Origin: Mytilus edulis
Taxonomy: Eukaryota > Mollusca > Bivalvia > Mytilida > Mytilidae
Direction of reading: 5' to 3'
Assembly (NCBI RefSeq): GCF_963676685.1
Contig: NC_092345.1
Coordinates: 79,177,592-79,241,591 of the forward strand
Length of the DNA stretch: 64,000 nt
The stretch's first letter is position 1; each line of letters starts with the position of its first letter. The translations under genes were made by a program, and so were the position numbers. Below are positions 23,855 to 35,900 of this stretch, piece by piece. The notes beneath the pieces were generated by a model. The model worked only from the letters and a program-made list of their open reading frames with translations, had not been told where the DNA came from and did not search any database.

Positions 23855-23905
23855 CCTTAATAAGTCTATTCAAAGGTGTTGTTAGTTTTTGAGGTGATTA
23901 CTTTT
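23855..23905 (-). mobile_element. Small retroelement fragment
   Basis: AATAAGTCTATTCAAAGGTG + TTGTTAG...TTTTTGAGGTGA recalls, from memory, the sequence that follows the family R7 block in mussel retroelements. It is very short, so support is weak. Confidence 0.25.
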
Positions 23906-24239
23906 GAATTTCTTTGTCCTCAACAACAAAAAAATAATAAAATTTAAAACATAATTATTTTGTAATTTGGATTATCATGATTATGAGGGGGTTTATATTA
24001 GTTAGACAAAACACATAAACATGTGTACCTATATATGCTTTAAAAATGACATGTATAGTATATCAAACAATTAAAACTAAAGAAAGGTGACAGTTGAGGA
24101 TGCAAACAAAATTGTTTCCTTTATTAGTTATAATGAGTTATTTGAGAAGGAAAAGGATATCTGTTTAAATATGTATTCTGATATTATGTGATTTTCAATG
24201 GTTTTTAGTTCCCTTCCTATGGTCTGTCCATCCAGTTTT

Positions 24240-25130
24240 CCACACTTTTTTATACCCCATTTATCTGCATTTTGTTTTTCGGTTTGTTCGTCGGTTTCTC
24301 AGTTTGTCTTTCTTCAGGTTAAAATTTTTGGTCAAGGTAGTTATTGATGAAGTTGAAGACCAATCAGCCAATGATATTATCTGTCTAAATTTAATGCCAA
24401 ATAAGAGTTTTGTTCCCAATTTCATGGTCCACTGAACATAGAAAATGATAGTGCGAGGGGCATCCATGAACTAGTTTATGAACACATTCTTGTTTCTTCA
24501 TCCTTGAAGATATTGATATGATATTGTTTAATCATGACATGTTATAGATCCAGTTTAAATTTTGTTATGGTCTGATGATTTTGGGCATTAATAATAGTCC
24601 TTGGTCTTACAAAATTCACTTAAATAATTAATTTTCTACACTTTTTTATGCCCCACCTACGATATTATGCTCCACCTACGATAGTAGAGGGACATTATGT
24701 TTTCTGGCCTGTGCGTCCGTTCGTCCGTCTGTCCCGCTTGAGGTTAAAGTTTTTGGTCAAGGTAGTTTTTGATTAAGCTAAGTCCAATCAACTTGAAACT
24801 TAGTACACATGTTCATTATGATATGATCTTTCTTATTTTAAAGTCAAATTAGACTTTTGACCCCAATTTCACGGTCCACTGAACATAGAAAATGAAAGTG
24901 TCAGTTTCAGGTTAAAGTTTTTGGTTAAGGTAGTTTTTAATGAAGTTGAAGTCCAATCAACATGAAACTTAGTACACATGTTCCCATATGGTATGATCTT
25001 TCTAATTTTAATGCCAAATTAGATTTTTTTTTCAATTTAACGGTCCATTGAACATGGGAAATGATAGTGCGAGTGCGTCATCCGTGTACTTTGGACACAT
25101 TCTTGTTTAATCATGCTTGAAGATATTGAT
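24240..25130 (+). repeat. Interspersed repeat family R3, three partial copies in tandem
   Basis: Units share GGTTAAAGTTTTTGGTCAAG, TGAAACTTAGTACACATGTT and GGTCCACTGAACATAGAAAA. The first copy (24240-24500) is diverged; the next two (24650-24900 and 24905-25130) are adjacent and close. The family is repeated inverted in intron 9 of genes B and C (39181-39398 and 62471-62687). Confidence 0.7.
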
Positions 25131-25779
25131 TTGATATTTGTTATATAGTTTACACCATGACAAGTTATAGATAAAGTTAGAAATTTGTTCCAATACAATG
25201 AAATTTAACTGGTAGGGGACTATATTGCAATGCAACACTGACAGAATGCTTGTATCACTGTAAGTAATAATAATATTAACCTTAATTTGATTATTTTGCT
25301 TGTTTTAAAATCAAGGTAAATTGATAGTTAGTTGTTTGTTATAATAAAGTTTGCATCTTGCTTTATTTCAGAATCTGCCATGGAAAGAAACTGTTTAAAG
25401 AAGAAAAAAAAAGATGAAGAAATAGACTTTAACTTGTGTTACATTTTATTATACTATTAACAAATTTTAAAAATATATTCTGTAACCAAAGATGAGAATT
25501 TATTATCAATCATGCCATTTGAAGGAAACATGCATGTACATGTATAGAAATTGGTTTAATCTTAAGCTGATGGGATGGTTAAGGGGTTCTCATCTTAATG
25601 ATACAATTTGTAAGCGCTCTTCAAAATTCTAAAAAAAAACCATGTCAAAGTGCAAACTGTATAGCTGTAGATTCTTTATTGATTGAAACATCTGTATTCA
25701 GACGAAATGCCCATATGATGCAATATATAATTGATACCATGAAAGTTTTATTTCAAAAGCATAATTCACATCATGATAA

Positions 25780-25935
25780 AAATGAGAATGAAATTGGGGA
25801 ATGTGTCAAAGTGACAACCATCCGACCATAGAAAAAACAACAGCAGAATGTCACCAACAGGTCTTCAATGTATCGAAAAATTCCCACACCTGGAGGCGTC
25901 CTTCAGCGGGCCCCAAAACAATACTAGTTCAGTGA
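25780..25935 (-). repeat. Interspersed repeat family R2, inverted copy
   Basis: The reverse complement shows GAAGGACGCCTCCAGGTGTG and the ACATTCCCCAATTTCATTCTC end, with the ATTATCACTGAACTAGTAT lead-in also seen at 42380. Confidence 0.65.
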
Positions 25936-25974
25936 TAATCATGACATGTTTTGTTCATATATCCTACATGTTAT

Positions 25975-26225
25975 TAGAACACCTCAGTTAGTCTGAAAGT
26001 GCTTGCCTTGAGTGCAGGAGGTTATTAAAGGTTAAAACAGGGACCGAGTCAATGCAAAGACTTGAAAACTGGTATAAGCTGCTTTGCTAGGCAAAAAGCA
26101 GTAAGAAGTAAAAACAAAGACTGAATCAACACATAGTCAGAATTTTGTGTCCAGGTAGTGTGACATATCTTTTTGCAAACTGTTACTTTGTGAGTTAGGG
26201 TGTCAGTCTTATACAAATTAGGGTT
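25975..26225 (+). mobile_element. tRNA-derived SINE-like element, degenerate
   Basis: The head reads AGAACACCTCAGTTAGTCTG + AAAGTGCTTGCCTTGAGTGC, a tRNA-like A-box region, and a B-box-like segment (GGTTAAAACAGGGACCGAGTC) follows at about 26030. The tail has TCCAGGTAGTGTGACATATC. The layout and wording match a bivalve SINE type I remember. The B box is mutated, so pol III activity is doubtful. Confidence 0.5.
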
Positions 26226-26304
26226 AGATCTCATTTCTGATTATCATGATCTCATAGCCTGAATATGCATCTGACCTGCAACTGGAAGTAAAGCAACCAT
26301 CATC

Positions 26305-26600
26305 CAAACATATGTTTACCATACGGTTTATGAATATCTGTTTACCATATGTTCTCAAACATATGGTTACCATGAACATGCGTTTACCATGTGTCTTCAA
26401 ACGCATGTTTCACATATAAACATGCGTTAACAATGTGTTTTCAAACGCATGTTTCCCATAAACGCATGTAAACAATACGTTCTCTAAACATGTATTTAAC
26501 GTACGGTGCTCCAAACATGCGTTTCTGACATGTTTAGAAACGTACGGTAAATTCCTGGTAAACATGCGTTTACATGCGTTGCAATTTTGCCTGTGTACCT
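26305..26600. repeat. CATGTTTACC-type tandem array, inverted relative to 6257-6670
   Basis: Units such as AACATATGTTTACCATA and AAACGCATGTTTCCCATA. The right edge is CGTTGCAATTTTGCCTGTGTAC, the inverted form of the left edge of the first array. It adjoins the SINE-like element. Confidence 0.75.
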
Positions 26601-27062
26601 CAACTCTTTTTTTTATGGCTTAAATCATATGCATAAGTATTATAAGTTGTAATTGTACTGTTGTCCTTAATACACCAAATCTTTTCTTTTTATATTGATT
26701 CTCTTATTTACAGTTTACAAACTCACTAAATAAAGGCAACAGTAGTATACCGCTGTTCAAAATTCATATTAAATCGATTGGAAAAAAATAAATAAATCCG
26801 GGTTACTGAGTGAAACGCATCAACTATATTAGGAGAACTCGACACAGCATTGAAATGTAACACGCACAGAAACGAACTATAATAATATAACAATGCCCAG
26901 TTTTCTGGCTTGGTACAGGAAATTTTTAGAAACAAATTGTGGGTTGAACCTGGTTTTGTGGCAATGTTAAATATAACATTACAATGACAACATTACATGA
27001 CAGGACTACAATACAAATGAATGGGGGAACATATAGGACAGAGAAACACACGAATACTAGCT

Positions 27063-27260
27063 AATAAAAGGTACCAGGTTTAAAATTTAATACGACAGAC
27101 GCGCGTTTCGTCCACACAAGACTAAACAGTGACGTTCAAATGAAAAAAGTTCGAAAGCCAAAACAAGTACAAAGTTGAAGAGCACAGGGGACCAAAAGTT
27201 CCAAAAGGTTTTGCCCAATACGGCTAGGGTCGTCTGCCTGGGATAAGAACATCCTTATTA
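27063..27260 (-). repeat. Interspersed repeat family R4 at the duplication boundary
   Basis: Contains CGACAGACGCGCGTTTCGTC, AAGTACAAAGTTGAAGAGCA and CTGCCTGGGATAAGAAC, the inverse of the copy at 1925-2120. Only its distal part (from GTCTGCCTGGGATAAGAAC) is also present at 51263, so the second copy of the B/C duplication starts inside this repeat. Confidence 0.65.
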
Positions 27261-29690
27261 TTTAGAATAATTCATACTTTTGCAAACAGTATTTTATTTT
27301 TATAAAATGACAATATAATAGATATATATGATAAAACCAAAGTGGTGATTAACTATAGAATAAAAACGGACACATTAGTACATAAAACAACCTAAACTAG
27401 CACATAAAAATTCACAGACGAGTTAGCCAAAGCCATCAAAATAGTTTTATGTTTTTCATTTATTGTAATTTTCCTAGTTTATGACGTTGTTGGATGAAAT
27501 TTACAGGGAAGTAAACATATAAGAAGCCCCTTTTTTCACAATAGAAACCAAATACCAATCCTAGGTGAACCGAAATACGTCATAATGGAAGGCGACATCC
27601 TGTTAAATAGCCACACAATAAAAAAATTAAAAAAAATACAAACAAAAGAACACAAACAAAAGTATGCAAAGCAAAATACAGGTTTAACAAAAGGAATTGT
27701 ACCATTTTACCAAAATAAATAAAATAAAATACTTCACATTGCCCAATGACTTTGGACGTGAGGTCGAGCAAGGTCAGATGAACCCAGAATGATCAGATGC
27801 TTACCTTGCAATCATACCATACTCCACATATGATTGTCTTAAGGTTATACTATATGCGAAACAGACATTTTCATACACTTTAATTTTGATATCTAATCCA
27901 TAAACATGTGGTTGAGATCAAGATGAATCTAGTCTAAATGACAGACACGTAGATGTTGCAAGAAACCCATAAACAAAATAAATTTATCCTATTTCTCATA
28001 ATTATTGAGCCATTTACGTGAAAGATTACCAATGCATTTCTTGAGCAGTCGCTGAACCATGAAAATGATGTCAAGGACAATTGACAAATGAGCGACTGAA
28101 ACATAAGGAACCTAATATATATAAAGTATGAAGCAACCAGGTCTCATACCTTCTTAAATACAAAAATTTATACAAATAGTTTACCACAGTCGGGTAGTAA
28201 TCCCTGTGTCTCGTATTCTTTAATGTTCGTCGCAGGCGAGGCAAAACAAAATGCCATCAATTTTCGAGTGATCTGTCGGTCTAAATGTCAATTAAATGCA
28301 TTCAAACTAAAATAAAAAAAAATGATGTTCAATTTTTTTCTAGCCCTTATCCCACTAATACAAAAGATGAAAAGAAAAAAGAAAAGACACAGAAGATACC
28401 ACGGGATTATCACAAAAGCGCAAATCGGTCAATAACAGTCCACACCGTTGTCAAGTGATAAAGTTAAACGAAGTTAACATTTTATACCGCCAGATGCGCA
28501 TTTCGACAATTATTCTGTTTAAAAGTTTTTTTTTTTTTCATTTAAATTTTAATTTTTAAAGAATTTTTTAACTGGATATTAATTTATTCTTCATCATATC
28601 CAATTATACAAGTGTACTTAAATGAATTTAAAAAAAAAAAATAACGATGCGCCAGTAGCTCGACTTCGAAATTATCGAAATATTTCACTACTATCAATCG
28701 CATCCAGATTTCAGATAACGGTCAACAATTGTGAAACAATTCTGAAAGAATAAAAAGAAATGTTTGAATGCATATCAAGTACGTCTAGAAAAAAGTTTTT
28801 TGGAATATTATTATGTTTGGTGAGAACGCGTCATCGATGACGAAAGATTTATAAAAAAACTCTTAACCGTTGCGTCATATTTTTGTCCCAGAAGATGACC
28901 CATCTTCTTTATCTCTTTTATCACGCTATCAATATGTATGACCGGTGGTTTAAGTGAAAAACAACATCTTATGGGTATAAAGACTATATTTTATGCCCAC
29001 TGGTTTTATAAGTATTCTGAAGATTAGTTTTCGTTTTTTGCTTAATGATCTTGATGTTTTTGTTACAGAAGATAATAATAATAATGATAATATTTTTTCA
29101 GGTAAAGGCAATATATAGAAATACATAAGGCAACCTTTAAATATAGCAATGATTGTTATATAGGAACAACTAATGTCTTTAACCCAATGGTGACCCATAT
29201 AAGCAAATAGCTTATTTCAAATGAAGTCATTTTAGTGTTGATAATAAAATAATTTATCAATCAATTTTACAGCAATGAAAAGTATCCATGAATCCGAGCT
29301 TAACATATTCGTATAGAAATAAACTAATAAAATCTGAATCTGACATTGACCTGAGTTTACTCATTATCTTTTTTTTAAATCATATTTACATATTAATTTT
29401 TGAGGATGATAGTTCTCTCAACCAATAATCGAAAGCCGCTATGACAAAGAAAATTTGCCGAAAGTTATGTTAGTTTAACAATGTTACATGCAGTTCAAAT
29501 ATTGGATTCGGAAACAAGTTTGGAAATATAAATCCGTTATGAAAGTTTTGTTAAACAACAACAATTTATCAATCAACTAATAAACTTTTCACTTCATTGT
29601 CTCTTCTGTATTTTTTTTCATGTTTTTTTAAACATAAAATTTTAAAATTAAACTAGATGAGTTTAATTAGTCGGTTAAAAATTAAGTTTA
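27260..29690. other. Upstream region of gene B (duplicated)
   Basis: No gene seen. It closely matches 51290-53750 upstream of gene C, including poly-A stretches and short frames. The conservation reflects recent duplication, not necessarily function. Confidence 0.5.
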
Positions 29691-29696
29691 GTGCAA

Positions 29697-29704
29697 TATA
29701 TAAA
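29697..29704 (+). promoter_or_regulatory. Candidate TATA box of gene B
   Basis: TATATAAA lies 238 bases before the start codon and is kept at the same place upstream of gene C (53755-53762). Because the two flanks are recent duplicates, conservation adds little. The start site would be near 29730. Confidence 0.3.
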
Positions 29705-29934
29705 ATTGAACGTCTCTTTATTAACCTTCATGTCACATGTTTATGTCATCATTTATGAGATATACATGCACACTGTCCTTTGTAACTGTGATAAACGTCA
29801 GAATGAAAATATTTACATATCAAGTTATCAGTAAATATTATGCGAAGTAAAGTTACAAAATACCTCAATTTTAATCAAGTTTGTGAACACTAAGGTGATC
29901 AATCTCAAACTCAGATCTGGGGAATATTCCTACA

Positions 29935-32900
29935 ATGAATCTGTCCGTTGTCACGTGTCTTGTTCTTTTCACTTTCCAAGTTTATTCTTTAAATCAAAAC
30001 CAGGGATATATAGATAATTTTTTACATGTGAACAAACTTTTTCAAGAACAGAAGTATAACATAAAAAAATCGCCATTGAAATATGCACAAATGGCCGAAT
30101 CTATAGGCAAAGCTACAGATCTTAGAACCATGTTCAGTCTGCGAAAAGAGTTAACAGCACAAATAAGTGTTGCGGCAGACAATGTGACAGAAATTCCAGG
30201 TCTTGTTAGCACCAGTTCAAACCAAGAACCAACCAAGCCACCTGAACCAGATATATCAGAACTTTGTAAAATTCATGCAAATGGAATAATTGAAGGAATA
30301 AATCAGCAACAATTTTGGGCACTGAGAAGTAAGTCTGTATTTAATAAAGGACTCAAAATCGTTCAAACTAGTTTTAAAACTAGATTAAACTAGGAATGAT
30401 CGACGTTTTTAAACAAGACAAAAAAGCTTATATAGATTTCGACTGATGATAACTTCGATCTCTGAATAGGCATTTGAATCAAAGATATTAAAAGATTGAA
30501 ATCTCTGTTTGATACAATATTTCAAACAAGATTCAAATGCCTATTTAGAGATCGAAGTTATCATCAGTCGAAATCTATATAAATTTTAAAGATATTAAGA
30601 CATAAATGAGAAAATAGGCAGATCATGAACATACAAAAGAAAAAAAGGAAAAATAAACATCGAAAAATCATAAATCTGAAATTAAAAAGACAAATTTAAG
30701 AGAATAACCAATACAGTTTCCAAGCTAAATGATCGTCCAACAAGAAAAATGACACGAAGGTTAAACATTGAGTGACATTAGGTCTCTGTATGAATTATCT
30801 AAATATAGGAACTTTTAATCACTAACATTGAAGAATACCCTTTCACAAATAACTTTTAATATGAATATAGTTTCAAGTGAGCTTTCTGTTCATACAAAGA
30901 AAAAAATGTAAATAAACAAAATGGAGGGATATAACTTACATGGTTATGTAATGAACTTGTCAATCGTTACAACATCCGATGCTCTCAAGTAACCAGATAC
31001 ATGCTAATTTTGTTATAAACCTACACTCAGGTGCCTATGGTCTGTCTAAAATCTTCTTGGTTTTGATATTTTAAATTTGAATCGTATGATAATACACATG
31101 TCGACGCAACTTGTATTACTCGGTTCAGACTCCTTTTTATGTCTGTCTTTTAGTTGGACAAGTGTGACACATAAACAAAGAATTGGTACCTATACGATGT
31201 ATTCATGTTCAGTATTTTAAGAGCCAAATTTCGTTCATTATGTTTTTTGACATTGAAGGGAGAAGACTTTTTATATTCCACTAGTTATGATAGAAAGACT
31301 ACAATAATCATCAGTACGATTAACGAGATGTTTTTTCTTTTTTGTTTTCAGTGTTGGACTCTGCAGGTAAACCCCCTGCTAATTTGCTGGGCGGGGGATT
31401 CAAATGGCTCGGTGACTATGAAGAATGTCTAGACATTGAAGGTCAAACAGTCGCTAATAATTTAACATATGCTTTTGGAACACAATATTGCATGGTTACC
31501 GTAGTTAACATACAAGCTTTACCACCAGTACTACCTCTGGTGAGACATAACACTTGATCTTATATATTGGGGTAGTAAAGTAACAGTCAATCGCAATAAC
31601 ATTGCTCTTCCGGTAAGTCCGGGCATTTCGTTGACATAAAGTTAAAAAAAAAACGTACCCAAGTTACGGGACGAACGGATTTTTACCGGCCATTATTGTC
31701 TGTCTTCATGACTTTTTAAATTGAGAACATAAAACAAAGCTACATAGTCATAGCAACAAGTTATTTTCTTAAACGAAATAATTATGAAACTAAGCATTGT
31801 ACAACATGTCACTTGTTCAAAATGTATTGAAACAGGTAAATTAAAAACAAAGGCCAAGGGAAGAAATAAAAAGATAGCATGACATAATACATTTTCATGG
31901 ATCTGAATTATATAGACAGTTATTTTGTTCGTCTTTTTTACTCGCCGCTATGGCGCTCTACATTTTTCGACTTATTGGTGTTGACGCTCGTATCTTCACT
32001 ATTTTGCAAATCAAAAAACGAAATTGAAAACAAAAATGCTGAGGAGTGATAATTTTAGATACCTTAAAAACTACGTCTTAGATCCTCGCAATAACAAGTA
32101 CTTTACTTTTAATGCAAAACGAAATGATTGCAAAAATATAAATTGGTTAGCAAATTTTAATCGCAATTGAACATGTTTTAGTACACACCGTTAAATATTG
32201 GAATGTGTATGCCAAACAGTTGCACAGTCAATGACACACAACGTTTAATTGATATAGGTATGTATGATTTAATTCCAATATTTGCATAAAATTTCTCAAA
32301 ATAAATGCATCTTGTATGTTATTGAATGTTGTAATGTTTAATCAACAGAAAAAATATTGACAATATGAGAGTATTATCAGTACAAGAAACATATAATGCA
32401 AACATCTTGAGATAAAGAACACCAATACAAGATTTGTTTCTTTACTTTTTTGGTGTTTTCCCTGTGCATGTACTGGTTTTGTTCATCGGGGGATTCCCCA
32501 TACCTCCATATCCTTGTCAATGTTCATCGGGGAATGCCCCATACCTCCATATCCTTGTCAATGTTCATTGGAGGATGCCCCATACCTCCATAATCTTGTC
32601 AAATTGGCAGAATCCATAACTATCAGGTGATTATATACCCTAGTGATAAACTTCTGTACAAACTGTGTACTAATAGATTATCGTATTAGATAGTTATCAC
32701 TTACATTATGATTTCTTGGAAATTGTTAGAAACCGATTCAATTCATATATTGTACAACATTGTGTCTTAATCATATTGAATCACTTGTAATCATTTGTAT
32801 GTAATTAATGTTGATTGTTCTGCTCCTTGGGGGCACTTTGATTAGCAATAAAGTATATTTGAATTTGAATTTGAATTTGTACAGTATATTTCAAATATTT

Positions 32901-35900
32901 CAATATACACATACGTTTTGAACTAATATATAAAATATATGTATATATACTTATTTGGATTTTAAAACTATCTTTTCATGAAATATTGTTTACATTGACA
33001 TTGATATTTCATTCAATTGTACTTGTAGCTGTGAAAAATGTGACAAACAACCTATTTATAGCCTACCAAGCCGAATGCCAAGAACCAGATAGACCGTATG
33101 ATACTAGGGCTGTAATCGTACTGTAAGTAGTCGTGAAGTAAAATTGATATTAAACTATATATGTTTAAGATGAGAAATATTACATCTTATGTATGTTTAA
33201 TAGAAGAATTCCTGCTCCAGAAGACCAACTTAATTTTATTAATAAATAATTAATATCTACTACTATCAGTCATATCCCGTAATCCTACTTTTGTTCAAAT
33301 ATACAAATTTGGTGTGTTTTGTTGAACGATAATAAAAACAACGATGATAAAGGGTATTTTCAAACAAATGTGTTTATTTCAACAAAAAGTACTTCTACTT
33401 ATTTTTAGGGTGGTTATATCCTTCTTCATAACCATAATGACAGCTGGTACTGCATACGATATAACATTAATACAGTGGCCTAAGTGGCAACAGGCCGCAA
33501 AGCAAAAGGGACCCGATGCAATAGTTGCAGTTGAGGCAAACGAGAAAATCCCATTACTCACAGATAGTGATCAGATAGTACAATATCAACCAGGTATGAC
33601 TTACATTTGCGTCAATTATCAACCAGGTAAGGCTAACATGTGTGTCCATTATCAACCAGTTATGACTAACATTTGTATCCATTATCAACCAGTTATGACT
33701 AAAATATGACAATTATCAATTAGGTATGGCTTACATTTGTGTCATATTTCAAGTGGGTATTGCTAATTTTTGTGTCAATTATCAACCATGTTTGGCTTAC
33801 ATTTCTGTCAATTATCAACCAGGTATGGGTTACATTTGTGTCCATTATCAACCAGTTATGGGTAGCATTTGTGTTCATTTTCGATCATGTATGGCTAACA
33901 TGTGTGTCCATTATGAACGAGGAAAGGTTATTATTTGTGTCCATTATCAACCAGGTATGGGTAACATTTGAATCCATTGTTAACCAGGTGTTGGTAATAT
34001 TTGTGTCCACTATCAACCAGGTATGGTTAACATATGTGTCCATTCTTAACCAGGTATGGGTAGCATTTGAATCCATTGTTAACCAGGTGTGGCTAACATT
34101 TGTGTACATTATCAACAAGTTATGGCTAACATTTCTGTCAATACTTAACCAGGTATGGCTAACATATGTGTCCATTCTTAACCAGGTATGGGTAACATTT
34201 GAATCCATTGTTAACCAGGTGTGGCTAACATTTGTGTACATTATCAACAAATTATGGCTAACATTTCTGTCAATACTTAACCAGGTATGGCTAGTATTTG
34301 TGTCCTCTATCAACAAGGTATAGCTGACATTTGTGTCCTCTATCAACAAGGTATAGCTGACATTTGTGTCCTTTATCAACCAGTTATGGGTAGCTTTTGT
34401 GTTCATTCTCGATCATGTATGACTAACATGTGTGTCCATTACCAACCAGGAATGCGTATTATTTGTGTCCATTATCAACCAGGTATGGGTACATTTGTGT
34501 ACATTATCCACCAGGTGTTGGTAATATTTGTGTCCATAATCAACCAGGTATGGCTAACATATGTGTACATTCTCAACCAGATATGGGTAACATTTGAATC
34601 CATTATTAACCACGTGTGGCAAACACTTGCGTCAATTATAAACGAGGTATGGCTTACATATGTGTCTACTAGTATCTCAACCAGGTATTGGTAACATTCA
34701 AGTCAATCATTAACCAGGTTTGGCTACCATTGTACCAATTGTCAAGCAGGTATTGCTAACATTTGTGTCAATTATCAATCAGGTATGTCTAACATGATCA
34801 GGTATGGCTAACGTACAAGTCAGTTATTAACCATATATGGCTTACATTTGTGTCAATTACCTAAGGTATGGCTAATATTGGTGCCATATATCAATCAAGT
34901 ATGACTAACATTTGTGTTCAAAATGTTAATTTCAACTTTCATTTTCTTGCTTATCACATAACTGATTTGAAAGAAGGCATGATCATATGAAACAGATTTA
35001 TTTATCATGTTGTATAAAATATAAATTCATTATACTAGATATAAGTTGCAGTGGGTAGATAGCATTTTGTCATAATACATATTATGAGTCTTTTCTTTTA
35101 AACTGTATATATCCAAATGTAACTTTGTCTAAAAATAAAAATGTCTAGAACTAAAATGTTACTACTATTTACAATTTCAGGAATATTTGGAAAACTCCTG
35201 CTTGCCTTTTCTGTATATACTAATGGTTCAAAACTTCTTAGTACGCATCAACCTGAAGGTTCATTGACAGCTATCAATGGAATCAGATTTATATCAATGA
35301 CTTGGGTTATACTAGGACACTCATATATATTTGTACTTTCTGATGTTGGTAAGATTTTTTTATTTTTTTCTAAATATTGATAGGAAGTTAGAAACATAGC
35401 AATTGCTTCAATCGTAAAATACGTCGTCAAATGTATTTCCACAACTAAGATACAGTTTATATACTTCAGGAAGAAAAAATATATACAAAATTTGTATGAC
35501 GGCAAATTAAACAGTTGCAACAATTATTCAAACCGGAGTTCAATTGATTAATATATATATCACTGGCATGAAGATGTCAGCAAAATTGCAGTACAATTGG
35601 GCAAGTGTTGAAACAAAGGGCGTCGACACAGAAATAAGGTGCACACAGAAAAAATTTGGAAACGATTCATGCACTCAATTCTATTTCTTCAAAAAGATGA
35701 AAATGAGAAACGTCATGCAAAAGACCCTATTCATCTCGGTTTTAACATAAAAAATTTAAGTACCCTTAAAAAAGTATGACAAAGTGTCAAAATTTTCAGT
35801 AGTTTTCATCCTTTTAACTAAATAACTGTATGAGCTACGTAAAATATGTGGACATTACCGAAAAAAATCAAAATGAGTAAAGCAATGGAAAAAAATCCTT

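Noticed and set aside
25975..26060. Functional tRNA gene
   Set aside because: Only the A-box half looks tRNA-like, the B box is altered, and no cloverleaf with an anticodon arm can be built. A SINE-like remnant fits better.
33739..34406. Long open frames on both strands (194 and 173 codons) in intron 5 of gene B, and similar frames at 57325-58135 in gene C
   Set aside because: They are translations of the 33-bp array in several frames, with no start context or splice support, and they sit inside an intron.
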